This document shows positions 7,149 through 15,239 of a stretch of DNA of 44,549 nucleotides, piece by piece. How positions within the stretch are numbered: the first letter of the stretch is position 1; each line of letters begins with the position of its first letter. Both the position numbers and the translations under genes were made by a program. The stretch is from VRUE01 sp033856195 (lineage in GTDB: Bacteria > Actinomycetota > Thermoleophilia > Solirubrobacterales > 70-9), in the NCBI GenBank assembly GCA_033856195.1, contig JAWVFL010000065.1, positions 1 through 44,549 of the forward strand, read 5' to 3'. Under the pieces are notes generated by a model. The model searched no databases. It saw only the letters and a program-made list of their open reading frames with translations, and was not told where the DNA came from.

Positions 7149-8441
7149 CTATTTGACGTGAACGCCCGAGATCGCGCGGGAGATGACCAGGCGCTGGATC
7201 TCGGAAGTCCCCTCGAAAATCGTGTAAATCTTCGCGTCGCGGTGCATCCTCTCGACCGGGAACTCGCGCGTGTAGCCGTTGCCGCCGAGGATCTGGATCG
7301 CCCGCTCCGTCGCCCAGACGGCGACCTCGCCGGCCTTCAGCTTCGACATCGAGCCCTCGGCGTTCTCGAATTTCTGGCCGCTGCGGCCCATCCAGGCGGC
7401 GCGCCAGACCAGCAGGCGGGCAGCGTCGATCTCCAGCTTCATGTCAGCCAGGGTGAAGGCGATCGACTGGTTCTCGACGATCGCGCGGCCGAACTGCCGG
7501 CGCTCTTTGGCGTACTCGAGCGCGTACTCATAGGCGGCGCGGGCGATGCCGAGCGCCTGGGCGCCGACGGTCGGCCGGCTCGCCTCGAAAGTCTGCATCG
7601 CCGCCTGTGACTTGGCGCGTTTGCCCTCGCGAACACGGGCCAAGCGTTCGTCGAGCTTCTCTTTGCCGCCGAGCAGGCAGGAGCCCGGCACGCGGCAATC
7701 GTCGAGGTGGACGTCGGCGGTGTGCGAAGCGCGCAGGCCGTGCTTTTTGACCTTGGCGCCCTGCTCGCAGCCCTTCGTTCCTGGCGGGATCACAAAGGCG
7801 GCGTGTCCGCGGGAGCCCAGCTCGCGATCGACGGTGGCGATGACGACGTGGACGTCGGCGATGCCGCCGTTGGTAGCCCAGGCCTTCTGGCCGTTGATCA
7901 CCCACTCGTCACTTGCCTCGTCGTACTTGGCGGTCGTGCGAATCGCCGATACGTCCGAGCCGGCGTCCGGCTCGGATGCGCAGAAAGCGGCGACCTTGGG
8001 GTCGTCGGCAGTGCCGAAGCACTGCGGAATCCACTCGCCCATCTGCTCCGGGGTCCCCTGCCCGAAGATCGCGGCGACGGCCAGCGAGGTGCCCATAATC
8101 GCCATGCCGATCCCAGCATCGCCCCAGAAGAGCTCCTCGTTGGCGATCGGCAGCGTCAGGCCGGTCTCATCAGCCCAGAACTGGCCCAGCGCTTCGAAGC
8201 TGTATAGGCCGATCTTGGCGGCCTCCTGGATCACCGGCCACGGCGTCTCCTCGCGCTCGTCCCATTCCTCGGCGGCGGGACGGACGACGCCCTCGGCGAA
8301 GCCGTGCACCCACTCGCGAATGTCCTTCTGATCCTGGTTCAGCTCGAGGGTGAACTTCGGTCCCTCCTCGGCGCCACCGGCATCGCTCGCCGCGTCTGCT
8401 GCTGGTATTTCCGCCTCGGCTACTGCTGCATCGTCGCTCAT
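7149..8441 (-). CDS. Acyl-CoA dehydrogenase family protein
   Basis: The 430-residue flavoenzyme family member (from the ATG at 8441) introduces a trans-2 double bond into acyl-CoA thioesters. After an acidic, alanine-rich N-terminal tail come the helical N domain, the FAD-binding beta domain (AFCASEPDAGSD, EWVINGQKAWATNGG) and the C-terminal helical domain (YAKERRQFGRAI, then ILGGNGYTREFPVERMHRDAKI). In IFEGTSEIQRLVISRAI the glutamate of EGTSE is the expected catalytic base. An ATG 12 codons upstream exists, but it would place the palindrome at 8455-8468 inside the gene. The 8441 start lies 8 nt after a -10-like TACGAT. The acyl-chain preference cannot be told from sequence alone. Confidence 0.93.
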   Translation of the reverse strand: MSDDAAVAEAEIPAADAASDAGGAEEGPKFTLELNQDQKDIREWVHGFAEGVVRPAAEEWDEREETPWPVIQEAAKIGLYSFEALGQFWADETGLTLPIANEELFWGDAGIGMAIMGTSLAVAAIFGQGTPEQMGEWIPQCFGTADDPKVAAFCASEPDAGSDVSAIRTTAKYDEASDEWVINGQKAWATNGGIADVHVVIATVDRELGSRGHAAFVIPPGTKGCEQGAKVKKHGLRASHTADVHLDDCRVPGSCLLGGKEKLDERLARVREGKRAKSQAAMQTFEASRPTVGAQALGIARAAYEYALEYAKERRQFGRAIVENQSIAFTLADMKLEIDAARLLVWRAAWMGRSGQKFENAEGSMSKLKAGEVAVWATERAIQILGGNGYTREFPVERMHRDAKIYTIFEGTSEIQRLVISRAISGVHVK

Positions 8442-8449
8442 GGCGCGGG

Positions 8450-8478
8450 ATCGTACACGGATCCGTGTCGCGTACACG
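8450..8478 (-). promoter_or_regulatory. Operator palindrome and -10 of the acyl-CoA dehydrogenase gene
   Basis: ACACGGATCCGTGT (8455-8468) is a perfect 14-nt palindrome that touches the -10-like TACGAT (8450-8455). A second inverted repeat, CGTGT-N5-ACACG (8464-8478), overlaps it. The position over the -10/-35 region suggests repression, possibly by a TetR-family fatty-acid regulator (inference). Confidence 0.55.
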
Positions 8479-8483
8479 CAGGA

Positions 8484-8858
8484 TTAGACATCGCGCAAAT
8501 CGAAAGCCTTGATGCTCTCAGGGCCGCCGTCGGAGCAGTCGAAGAAGCGGCGGTTGACGCAGTCATAGGAGTCGCCGGAGCCCTCGTAGGCCTGCTCGAC
8601 GGAGAACTGGCAGTGCGGCAGTGCGTCGCCGGTCATCTTCACCCCGCCGAAGCCCCCCGGCTGCAGCACGGCCTCGAGGTCGACCTTGGCGGCGAAGACG
8701 TCCTGCATGCAGCCGACGTACTGGCTGCCGGTCAGCATGTCGACGAAGCTGTAGAGGTAGCGACAGCGCATTTCGACGCAACCGCGGGGCTCGACCATCT
8801 TGTCGCAGAAGGAGCGGCACTGGCGGCACTCGCCCGTCTTCTCGCGAGTTGCTGGCAT
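8484..8858 (-). CDS. Cysteine-rich small protein, function unknown (124 aa)
   Basis: A 124-residue protein I do not recognise. It has nine cysteines: C11, C14, C18, C27, C32, C50, C83, C100 and C108. The N-terminal spacing CxxCx3C (ECRQCRSFCDK), followed by C27 and C32, looks like a zinc or iron-sulphur ligand set. There is no signal peptide or membrane segment, so disulphides are unlikely and metal binding is the better guess (inference). It has its own -10-like TAGACT 6 nt before the ATG. A 103-nt palindromic segment separates it from dnaE upstream, and the acyl-CoA dehydrogenase follows 42 nt downstream with its own promoter. Confidence 0.75.
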   Translation of the reverse strand: MPATREKTGECRQCRSFCDKMVEPRGCVEMRCRYLYSFVDMLTGSQYVGCMQDVFAAKVDLEAVLQPGGFGGVKMTGDALPHCQFSVEQAYEGSGDSYDCVNRRFFDCSDGGPESIKAFDLRDV

Positions 8859-8864
8859 GAATGA

Positions 8865-8870
8865 AGTCTA
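8865..8870 (-). promoter_or_regulatory. -10 element of the cysteine-rich protein gene (leaderless)
   Basis: TAGACT followed by six nucleotides and ATG. The same hexamer and spacing occur before the AraC-type gene at 31301. The palindrome arm 8877-8893 begins 6 nt further upstream. Confidence 0.5.
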
Positions 8871-8876
8871 CGGACC

Positions 8877-8979
8877 CCTGACCACGTAAACCAGCGCATT
8901 TCGGAGTCCTCAGTCGCTCGCGTGCGGAAGCACGCCACGCTCCCTGCGTCCACCGAACTGCTTGGTTTACGTGGTCAGG
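8877..8979. repeat. Long palindrome between dnaE and the cysteine-rich gene
   Basis: Perfect 17-bp arms at 8877-8893 (CCTGACCACGTAAACCA) and 8963-8979 enclose 69 nt. The centre holds a hairpin GCGTGC-GGAA-GCACGC (8920-8935) closed by a GNRA tetraloop. The second arm contains the dnaE stop codon. Confidence 0.85.
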
Positions 8980-11900
8980 CAGCCATCGCGGCAGTTCCCA
9001 ACACGTGGTCGAGCTCGCTCCGCAGGCGCCCGGAAGGGCGCACGCGGAAGGCCTCGCCGAGTTGCAGCAGCTTGGGGGGGGCGCCGTTGCCGCGGATCGC
9101 CAGATGGACCTCTGCTTCGCCCTTGTGGTGCTCGAGCACCGCCTTCAGCTCTTCGACCAGGGAGTCGGTGAGCATGCCGGCCTCGACTTCGACCTCGAAG
9201 GGCCCGCTGGGAGCGCTTGCCACCGCCGGAGCGGCGGCGATCTCCGCTGCATCGGGTTCGAAGCGCTCGGCCTCCTGCACGACCAGCTTGGTCTCGCCGC
9301 GATCCTTGTGGTCGAGGCGGCCGCGCACGACGACGATCGCGTCGGGCTCGATCACGCCGGCGCTCTCGGCCTGATCGGCCTTGAAGACCAGCATCTCGAC
9401 CTGGCCCTCGACGTCGTCGAGAGTGGCGAACATCATCTGGTTGCCGCTCTTGGTGCGGATCTTCTTGCACTCGGTGACGATGCCTCCGACGGTCACCCAG
9501 GAACCGTCCTGCTTGTTGCTGAGGGCGGCGAGACTGCAATCGACCCGCGCCCGCAGGGCGCCGCGCACTTCGGTCAGCGGGTGCGAGGAGAGGTAGGTGC
9601 CAAGCGTCTCCTTCTCCAGCGCCAACAGCTCGGCGCGCTCGAACTCGGCTGCCGAGATCGGCGGCCGATGGTGGGCCTGCGTGGCGTGTGCACCGGCACC
9701 CGCCTCCTCGCCGAAGTCGAAGATCGAGCTCTGGCCCATCTGCGCGTCCTCCTGCGCCTTCTGGCCGGCCGACTGCGCCGCCGGCAGCGCCTCCAACATC
9801 CCCTTGCGGGTGGCGTCAGTGGAATCGAGGGCGCCGCACTTGACCAGGCATTCGATTGCCCGTTTGTTGACCGCGCGCGAGTCGACCCGCTCACAAAAGT
9901 CCCAGATCGAGGCGATCGGGCTGTCCTCGCGGGCGCGCAGGATCGCCTCGACCGCGGCGTGGCCGACGTTCTTCACCGCGTCGAGGCCGAAGCGGATCGC
10001 GTTCTCGGAGACGACGAAGCTGTGGTCGGAGGAGTTGACGTCGGGCGGCAGCACGTCGATCCCCATCTCCTCGCAGCGGTTGACGAAGAACGGCACCTTG
10101 TCCTTGGTGTTCATCACCGAGGAGATCACCGCCGCCATGTACTCGGCCGGGTAGTTGGCCTTGAGGTAGGCCGTGCGGTAGGAGATCAGCCCGTAGCAGG
10201 CGGCGTGGGACTTGTTGAATGAGTAGTCGGCGGCGGCTTCGTTCAGCTTCCAGAGGTCGGCGGCGACCTTCGGGGCGGTGTTCGATTCCGCCAGCCCCTG
10301 CATGAATTTGTCCCTCATCGTCGCCATCAGCTCGCGCTTCTTCTTGCCGATCGCCTTGCGCAGGTCGTCCGCCTCGGCGCCGGAGAAGCCGGCCATCTCG
10401 CGGGCGATCGCCATCAGCTGCTCCTGGTAGACGACGCAGCCGTGCGTCTCCTCGGTGATCGCGCGCAGGCGCGGGTCCGGGTAGCGCACCGTCGAGGGGT
10501 CCTTCTTGCCCTTCGCGTAGGCGGGGATGTAGGCCATCGCGCCGGGCCGGTACAGGGCGCCGAGGGCGACCAGGTCGGCGAACTCGGTCGGCCCGACCTT
10601 GCGCAGCGCGTCGCGCATCCCCTCCGACTCGAACTGGAAGACGCCGGTCGAGTCGCCCCCGGCGAGCATTTCGTAGGTCTTGGCATCGTCGATCGGGATC
10701 GCTTCGATGTCGACCTCCTCGCCGCGCGAGCGACGGATGATGTCGATCGCGTCCTCGATCACGTCCAGGTTGCGGAGGCCGAGGAAGTCCATCTTCAGCA
10801 GCCCGATCTCCTCGATCGGCCCCATCGAGTACTGGGTCACGATCTTGTACTGGCGCTCGGCCTTGCCGGTCCCGTTGCCGCTGCCGTTGGTGGCGGCGGG
10901 AGCGGTCTTGTCCTCGGCCAGCTGCAGCGGCACCACCTCCTGCAGCGGGCGGTCGGCGATCACCACCGCGGCGGCGTGGATCGAGTTGTTGCGGATGATC
11001 CCCTCGAGGCCCTGGGCGACGTCGATGATCCGCTTCGCGTCGGGCTCGGAGTCATAGGTCTTCTTCAGCTCCTGGCCCGACTTGAGACATTCGGCGAAGG
11101 AGGGGCTGCGGCCCATGATCGGCTCCGGTATCTGCTTCGCCAGGCGGTCGCCGGTGCCGTAGTCGAAGCCGAGCACGCGGGCCGCGTCGCGGGTGGCGGC
11201 GCGTGGCGCCATCTTGCCGAAGGTGATGATCTGGGCCACCGACTCGCGGCCGTACTTCTCGGCGACGTAGCGGATCACCCGCTCGCGCCCGCGCACGGAG
11301 AAGTCGATGTCGATATCCGGCATCGACTTGCGGCCGGGGTTGAGGAAGCGCTCGAAGAGCAGATCGTTGGCAAGCGGGTCGATGTCGGTGATCGTCAGGG
11401 CGTAGGCGACGATCGAGCCGGCGGCCGAGCCGCGGCCCGGGCCGACGGCGACGCCGTTGTCCTTGGCGTAGCGGACGAAGTCCCAAACGATCAGGAAGTA
11501 GGAGGAGAAGCCCATCTCCTCGATTACGCCAAGCTCGAACTCGAGCCGCTCCAGCGCCTCCGCCGGCACCGGGTCGCCGTAGCGTGCGCGCATCCCTTCG
11601 GCGGCGATGCGGCGCAGCATCGTCTCGGGCTCCTCGCCGTCAGGCGCTGGGTAGCGCGGCAGCAGCAGCTTGCCCAGCTCGATCTCGACCCCGCAGCGCT
11701 CGGCGATCTCCAGCGTCGTCGGCACCGCCTCCGGCCACTCGGCGAAGGAGGCGGCCATTTCCTCGGAGTCCTTGAGGTAGAACTCGTTGGTGTCGAAGCT
11801 CAGCTTCGGGGCTTCCAGCGTCGACTTCGTCTGCACGCAGAGCAGCGCCGAGTGATTGTCGAAGTCCTCGCGCCGCAGGTAGTGCACGTCGGCCGTGCCG

Positions 11901-12511
11901 ACCAGCGGCCGGCCCAGCTCGCGGGCGTAGCGGACGATTCCCTCGTTGGCCTTGTCCTGCTCGGGGATACCGTTCTTCTGCACCTCGAAGTAGACCTGCT
12001 CGGGCCCGAAGGTCTGGATCAGGTCATCGAGGTGGGCACGGGCGTCTTCGGGGCGCTCCTCGATCAAACGGCGGCAGAAACGCGACTGCAGGCAGCCGGT
12101 GAGCACGATCACGCCCTCGGCATGGGCGGAGAGCATCTCCATGTCGACGTTGGCCTTGCCGCGCGAGAAGCCTTCTAGGAAGCCAGCCGAGGTGAGTTTG
12201 ACCAGGTTCGCCAGGCCGGTGTCGTTTTCGGCCAGCAGGGTGAGGTGGTTGCGCTCGTACTTCGGCTTCTCCTTGATCGTCTTCACGTCGTCGACGAAGT
12301 AGGCCTCGAAGCCGGCAATCGGCTTGATTCCGTGTTTCTTGCAGGCCTTGTAGAGGTCGACGGCGCCGTTCATCACGCCGTGGTCGGTGAGGCCGAGGGC
12401 GGGCTGGCCCATCTCCGCCGCCCGCGCCGCCATCGCGTCGATCTTGCAGGCGCCGTCCAGCAGCGAGTACTCGCTGTGGGCATGGAGATGGACGGCAGAG
12501 GAATTGCTCAC
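8975..12511 (-). CDS. dnaE: DNA polymerase III alpha subunit
   Basis: The 1178-residue replicative polymerase subunit. The PHP domain opens the protein (VHLHAHSEYSLLDGACKIDA, with LTDHGVM). The polymerase core carries GPGRGSAAGS and the catalytic PDIDIDFS aspartates. The helix-hairpin-helix and OB-fold (WVTVGGIVTECKKIRTKSG) form the C-terminal part. Length and order fit the DnaE1 class rather than PolC. A Gly/Asn-rich insert (around NGSGNGTG) and an alanine-rich linker are lineage decoration. It starts with GTG at 12511 with no clear Shine-Dalgarno sequence. Its last 35 codons include a run of eight C residues (8 G on the plus strand, 9074-9081). Palindromes flank the gene on both sides. Confidence 0.97.
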   Translation of the reverse strand: MSNSSAVHLHAHSEYSLLDGACKIDAMAARAAEMGQPALGLTDHGVMNGAVDLYKACKKHGIKPIAGFEAYFVDDVKTIKEKPKYERNHLTLLAENDTGLANLVKLTSAGFLEGFSRGKANVDMEMLSAHAEGVIVLTGCLQSRFCRRLIEERPEDARAHLDDLIQTFGPEQVYFEVQKNGIPEQDKANEGIVRYARELGRPLVGTADVHYLRREDFDNHSALLCVQTKSTLEAPKLSFDTNEFYLKDSEEMAASFAEWPEAVPTTLEIAERCGVEIELGKLLLPRYPAPDGEEPETMLRRIAAEGMRARYGDPVPAEALERLEFELGVIEEMGFSSYFLIVWDFVRYAKDNGVAVGPGRGSAAGSIVAYALTITDIDPLANDLLFERFLNPGRKSMPDIDIDFSVRGRERVIRYVAEKYGRESVAQIITFGKMAPRAATRDAARVLGFDYGTGDRLAKQIPEPIMGRSPSFAECLKSGQELKKTYDSEPDAKRIIDVAQGLEGIIRNNSIHAAAVVIADRPLQEVVPLQLAEDKTAPAATNGSGNGTGKAERQYKIVTQYSMGPIEEIGLLKMDFLGLRNLDVIEDAIDIIRRSRGEEVDIEAIPIDDAKTYEMLAGGDSTGVFQFESEGMRDALRKVGPTEFADLVALGALYRPGAMAYIPAYAKGKKDPSTVRYPDPRLRAITEETHGCVVYQEQLMAIAREMAGFSGAEADDLRKAIGKKKRELMATMRDKFMQGLAESNTAPKVAADLWKLNEAAADYSFNKSHAACYGLISYRTAYLKANYPAEYMAAVISSVMNTKDKVPFFVNRCEEMGIDVLPPDVNSSDHSFVVSENAIRFGLDAVKNVGHAAVEAILRAREDSPIASIWDFCERVDSRAVNKRAIECLVKCGALDSTDATRKGMLEALPAAQSAGQKAQEDAQMGQSSIFDFGEEAGAGAHATQAHHRPPISAAEFERAELLALEKETLGTYLSSHPLTEVRGALRARVDCSLAALSNKQDGSWVTVGGIVTECKKIRTKSGNQMMFATLDDVEGQVEMLVFKADQAESAGVIEPDAIVVVRGRLDHKDRGETKLVVQEAERFEPDAAEIAAAPAVASAPSGPFEVEVEAGMLTDSLVEELKAVLEHHKGEAEVHLAIRGNGAPPKLLQLGEAFRVRPSGRLRSELDHVLGTAAMAA

Positions 12512-12592
12512 AGGGGAGCGATCATGCCAATCCGCTCAGATGCCACGAGTTGGTTTCGTGACTCTTTCACGCTCCTTCCGGCGTATTCGGGG

Positions 12593-12705
12593 GCGACGAT
12601 CCCGGGAGGGGTTCCGCTTAACTTTTTCGGTGGAGACGTCGTTGCTGACGCCGCGAGGAATTGCCGAAAAAGTACAAGACGCTTCACCCCTCCCGGGATC
12701 GTCGC
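12593..12705. repeat. Nested palindrome between the hydrolase gene and dnaE
   Basis: Perfect 20-bp outer arms (12593-12612 and 12686-12705) enclose perfect 10-bp inner arms (ACTTTTTCGG, 12621-12630; and 12664-12673). The outer arm begins directly after the TGA of the hydrolase gene. The inner motif resembles the one at 41854-41904. Confidence 0.85.
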
Positions 12706-13725
12706 TCAGCCGCAGACCCAGGCACTGGAGCCAGAATCTGCCCAGATTTCTGCTCCGATTCGGTCCTGCTCGGCCTTGGGGGCGTTCTGTGGCTCCCCCT
12801 GGCCGCCGTAGAGCTTCCAGGTCGATGGGAGGATCTGGTAGGCGCCGCCGGCTCCGGAGGAGGGGTTGAGGGCGCTGTAGTTGCCGCCGGACTCGCACAT
12901 GACGATGTAGGCGGGGATTGCGTAGGGGCCGCCGAGCCAGCGTTCTACTTCGGTTTCGGCTTCTGCTCGGCTTGCCGCTTCGGCGGCCTCGATGTCGCTG
13001 ACCCAGCTACCGATCTTGGTTTTCAGGCTCGCCAGGGCTGCGGAACGGGCCGCAGCCACAGAGTTCAGGTGCGACGCGGCAGCCTCGGCGTTTTCGCGCA
13101 CTCCCGCAACTTCGGAGCGGGCGGCGGCTAGGCGTTCGTTGTAGGAGTCGACGCGAGCTTTCAGCGCTGCGACGCGCTCAAGGGCGGCGGCCACGGTCCG
13201 GCGGACCTGGGCTACGCGGAGGGCGAGGTCCGAGTCGGACTGCTCGATCCGCTCGAGATATTCGGTTCGGGTCGCCAGCTCGTCGATGCTGTCGGAGGCA
13301 AGGATCACGCTTGCCGTGCTGGGAGAGCCGCTCTCGTAAATCGCGACGAGGCGTTTGGCGAGGGCGCTACGTGCACGCTGCAAGCGCCGCTTCTCCGCTG
13401 CCAGTCGGCGCTGGGTCTGCCGCACTTCGCCGGCCAGTCGGGCGGCCTTTTCCTCGCCCGTAGCCAGCAGGTCAGTGAGCTTCTGTTCGGGGGCGCTTGC
13501 CGCAGCCGCCTCCTGCTCGGCGGCAGCAAGGTCAGCCTGCGCCGCCTGCAGCTCACTGGCCAGAGAGCCGGCTTCGTCACGACCCGCGGCGACCTTCTGC
13601 TGCAGGGCCGAGATGTCCGCTGCCGAGGCAGGCGCAGCCGCGAGCGCGGCCGGCGCCAGCAGTGCACAGAGGAGGGCGGCGAGAAGCGCACGGCTCCCCG
13701 CCTTTGTCGCGAGCGATCGCGCCAC
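12706..13725 (-). CDS. Secreted coiled-coil peptidoglycan hydrolase (transglycosylase-like)
   Basis: The 339-residue exported protein has a signal peptide (alanine/leucine-rich, cleaved near ASAAD) and a long alanine-rich coiled coil (about 35-250) like those of PcsB/RipA-type cell-wall enzymes. A short C-terminal lysozyme-like domain follows (IPAYIVMCESGGNYSALNP, then GGAYQILPSTW). The glutamate in CESGGNY is the likely catalytic acid, as in Rpf/SLT-like domains. The ORF stays open to a TTG at 13758, but GTG 13725 is preferred: a -10-like TACCCT (13736-13741) precedes it by 10 nt and the signal peptide is then of normal size. It probably acts in cell-wall remodelling at division; the coiled coil may keep it inactive until released (inference). 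Confidence 0.85.
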   Translation of the reverse strand: MARSLATKAGSRALLAALLCALLAPAALAAAPASAADISALQQKVAAGRDEAGSLASELQAAQADLAAAEQEAAAASAPEQKLTDLLATGEEKAARLAGEVRQTQRRLAAEKRRLQRARSALAKRLVAIYESGSPSTASVILASDSIDELATRTEYLERIEQSDSDLALRVAQVRRTVAAALERVAALKARVDSYNERLAAARSEVAGVRENAEAAASHLNSVAAARSAALASLKTKIGSWVSDIEAAEAASRAEAETEVERWLGGPYAIPAYIVMCESGGNYSALNPSSGAGGAYQILPSTWKLYGGQGEPQNAPKAEQDRIGAEIWADSGSSAWVCG

Positions 13726-13735
13726 GAAGTTGACG

Positions 13736-13768
13736 AGGGTAGCCCACTTTGTGAGCAAACCTTCACAA
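13736..13768 (-). promoter_or_regulatory. Hydrolase promoter and TTGTGA-N8-TCACAA palindrome
   Basis: TACCCT (13736-13741) is the likely -10. TTGTGA-GCAAACCT-TCACAA (13749-13768) covers the -35 region. The half-sites resemble CRP boxes, but the spacer is 8 rather than 6, so the binding protein is uncertain. Confidence 0.4.
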
Positions 13769-13777
13769 GTTGTCGAT

Positions 13778-13801
13778 AAGCCGCAACGGATCTTGCGGCT
13801 T
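13778..13801. terminator. Hairpin after the argG-orf51 unit
   Basis: AAGCCGCAA-CGGATC-TTGCGGCTT forms a 9-bp stem, 8 nt past the TGA of the 51-aa gene. There is no T-run, but its position suits transcription ending before the hydrolase promoter. Confidence 0.5.
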
Positions 13802-13809
13802 GCCCGAAA

Positions 13810-13965
13810 TCAGCCCTCGGGGACGTTGCGGCTGGCTACGTAAGCGGCAATGCCCACGGCGACGACCGCGATCCCGGCGCCGATGCGGATCTGGCGCCGG
13901 TAGCGGCGGCGCACGTACTTGACCGCAAAGCGGATCGCTACCTTGCCGAGCTTGTCGTAGGTCAT
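13810..13965 (-). CDS. Small basic single-helix membrane protein (51 aa)
   Basis: A 51-residue ORF: a basic amphipathic N-terminal half (KYVRRRYRRQIR) followed by one transmembrane helix (IGAGIAVVAVGIAAYVA) and a short tail. The ATG at 13965 comes 2 nt after the argG stop, and the GAGGAG in the last argG codons serves as its Shine-Dalgarno sequence, so it should be translationally coupled to argG. The family is unknown to me. It may be a small membrane-associated regulator or structural peptide, but that is only a guess. The arrangement (coupling, ribosome site, coherent helix) supports real coding despite the size. Confidence 0.65.
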   Translation of the reverse strand: MTYDKLGKVAIRFAVKYVRRRYRRQIRIGAGIAVVAVGIAAYVASRNVPEG

Positions 13966-13967
13966 CG

Positions 13968-15239
13968 TTACTCCTCTTCCCCGCGCTGGCGGATTCGATG
14001 CGCCATCCGCGACTGCAGCGACCAGAGCTCGATGAAGCCAGGCGAGGCGGCCTGCGAGAAGAGACCGCCGGACTGGGCGAAGGAGGCGAGGTCGGCGTCG
14101 TAGACGGCGTTGGGCGAGGAGCGGGTGACCACTCGCACGCTGCCCTTGAAGAGCTTCAGCCCGATCGTGCCCGTCACCTGTGCATTGACCGCGTCCATGT
14201 AAGCGTCGAGGTCGGTGCGCAGCGGCTCCCACCAGAGACCCGCGTAGACCAGGTATGCCCACTTGCGGTCGAGCTCCGGCTTGAACTGGTTCTGATGGAT
14301 CGTCCCGACCAGCTTCTCCAGCTCCTGGTGCGCGGTCAACAGGATCGCCGCCGCCGGCACCTCGTAGATGTCGCGCACCTTGAGCCCGACGATGCGGTCC
14401 TCGATGTGGTCGACGATGCCGACGCCGTGGCGACAGCCGACGTCGGCGACGCGTTCGAGCAGGTCGACCGGCTCCAGCCGCTCGCCGTTGAGGGCAATGG
14501 GTAGGCCGGCCTCGAACTCGACCGTCACCACCTCGGCCTCGTCCGGCGCCTCCTCGGGACGCGTGACCAGCTGGAAGACGTCGTCCTCCGGGGCGTGGTC
14601 GAGGTCCTCGATCCAGCGCCCCTCCGAGGAGCGGCCCCAGAGGTTGTCGTCGATCGAGTAGGGGGCCACCTCGGTGCCGCCCTTGACCGGGATGCCGTGC
14701 TCGCGGGCATAGGCGATCTCCTCCTCGCGTCCCATCTGCCAGGAGCGCACCGGGGCGATCGTCTTCAGCTCCGGCGCCAGCGTCGCAACGGTCCCCTCGA
14801 TCCGCACCTGGTCGTTGCCCTTGCCGGTGCAGCCGTGGGCGATCGTGTCGCAGCCGCCGCGCCGCGCGTACTCCACCGCCAGCTTGGCGATCAGCGGCCG
14901 GCCCAGCGCGGTGAAGAGCGGGTAGCCACCGCCGTAGAGGGCGTTGGCCTTGATCGCCGGCAGCACGTAGTCGGCGGTGAACTCCTCGCGGGCATCGACG
15001 ACGTGGCACTCCAGCGCGCCCAGTCGCTTTGCCTTGTCCTCAATCACGGCGTAGTCCTCGCCCGGCTGGCCGAGGTTGACGGTGAGGCAGATGACCTCGG
15101 CCCCGTAGGAGTCCTGGATCCATTTCAGCATCACGCTGGTGTCGAGGCCGCCCGAGTAGAGCAGCAGCACCCGCCGCACCTCGGCGGGATCGGCCTCGTA
15201 GGAGGCGGTGCGAACGTCTGCGGGCGAGTCCGGCGTCAC
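13968..15239 (-). CDS. argG: Argininosuccinate synthase
   Basis: A 423-residue enzyme that joins citrulline and aspartate with ATP in the seventh step of arginine synthesis. The PP-loop nucleotide motif is LLYSGGLDTSVMLKW (around 26-40). It is followed by VNLGQPGEDYAVIEDKAKRLGA, the citrulline/aspartate-binding region GKGNDQVR, and WQMGREEEIAYAREHGIPV. Length is normal, with a slightly long N terminus. GTG at 15239 overlaps the TAG of the upstream 118-aa gene, so translation is coupled. In many actinobacteria argF and argR lie between argD and argG; here two unrelated small genes take that place. Confidence 0.96.
   Translation of the reverse strand: MTPDSPADVRTASYEADPAEVRRVLLLYSGGLDTSVMLKWIQDSYGAEVICLTVNLGQPGEDYAVIEDKAKRLGALECHVVDAREEFTADYVLPAIKANALYGGGYPLFTALGRPLIAKLAVEYARRGGCDTIAHGCTGKGNDQVRIEGTVATLAPELKTIAPVRSWQMGREEEIAYAREHGIPVKGGTEVAPYSIDDNLWGRSSEGRWIEDLDHAPEDDVFQLVTRPEEAPDEAEVVTVEFEAGLPIALNGERLEPVDLLERVADVGCRHGVGIVDHIEDRIVGLKVRDIYEVPAAAILLTAHQELEKLVGTIHQNQFKPELDRKWAYLVYAGLWWEPLRTDLDAYMDAVNAQVTGTIGLKLFKGSVRVVTRSSPNAVYDADLASFAQSGGLFSQAASPGFIELWSLQSRMAHRIRQRGEEE

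Noticed and set aside
8442..8477. Upstream ATG (8477) as acyl-CoA dehydrogenase start
   Set aside because: It would put the operator palindrome and -10 box inside the coding region and add a non-family Arg-rich leader.
9074..9081. Run of eight G in dnaE as a possible phase-variable tract
   Set aside because: It lies in the last 35 codons of an essential gene; a shift would only change the tail, and one 8-mer in GC-rich DNA is not remarkable.
10442..12178. Long plus-strand ORF (578 codons) antisense to dnaE, and similar long antisense frames over pheT and thrS
   Set aside because: They have arginine/valine/leucine-rich, motif-free translations that mirror the codon bias of the real genes on the other strand.
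13726..13758. TTG start of the peptidoglycan hydrolase at 13758
   Set aside because: It lies upstream of the likely -10 box at 13736-13741 and lacks a properly spaced ribosome site; GTG 13725 gives a normal signal peptide.
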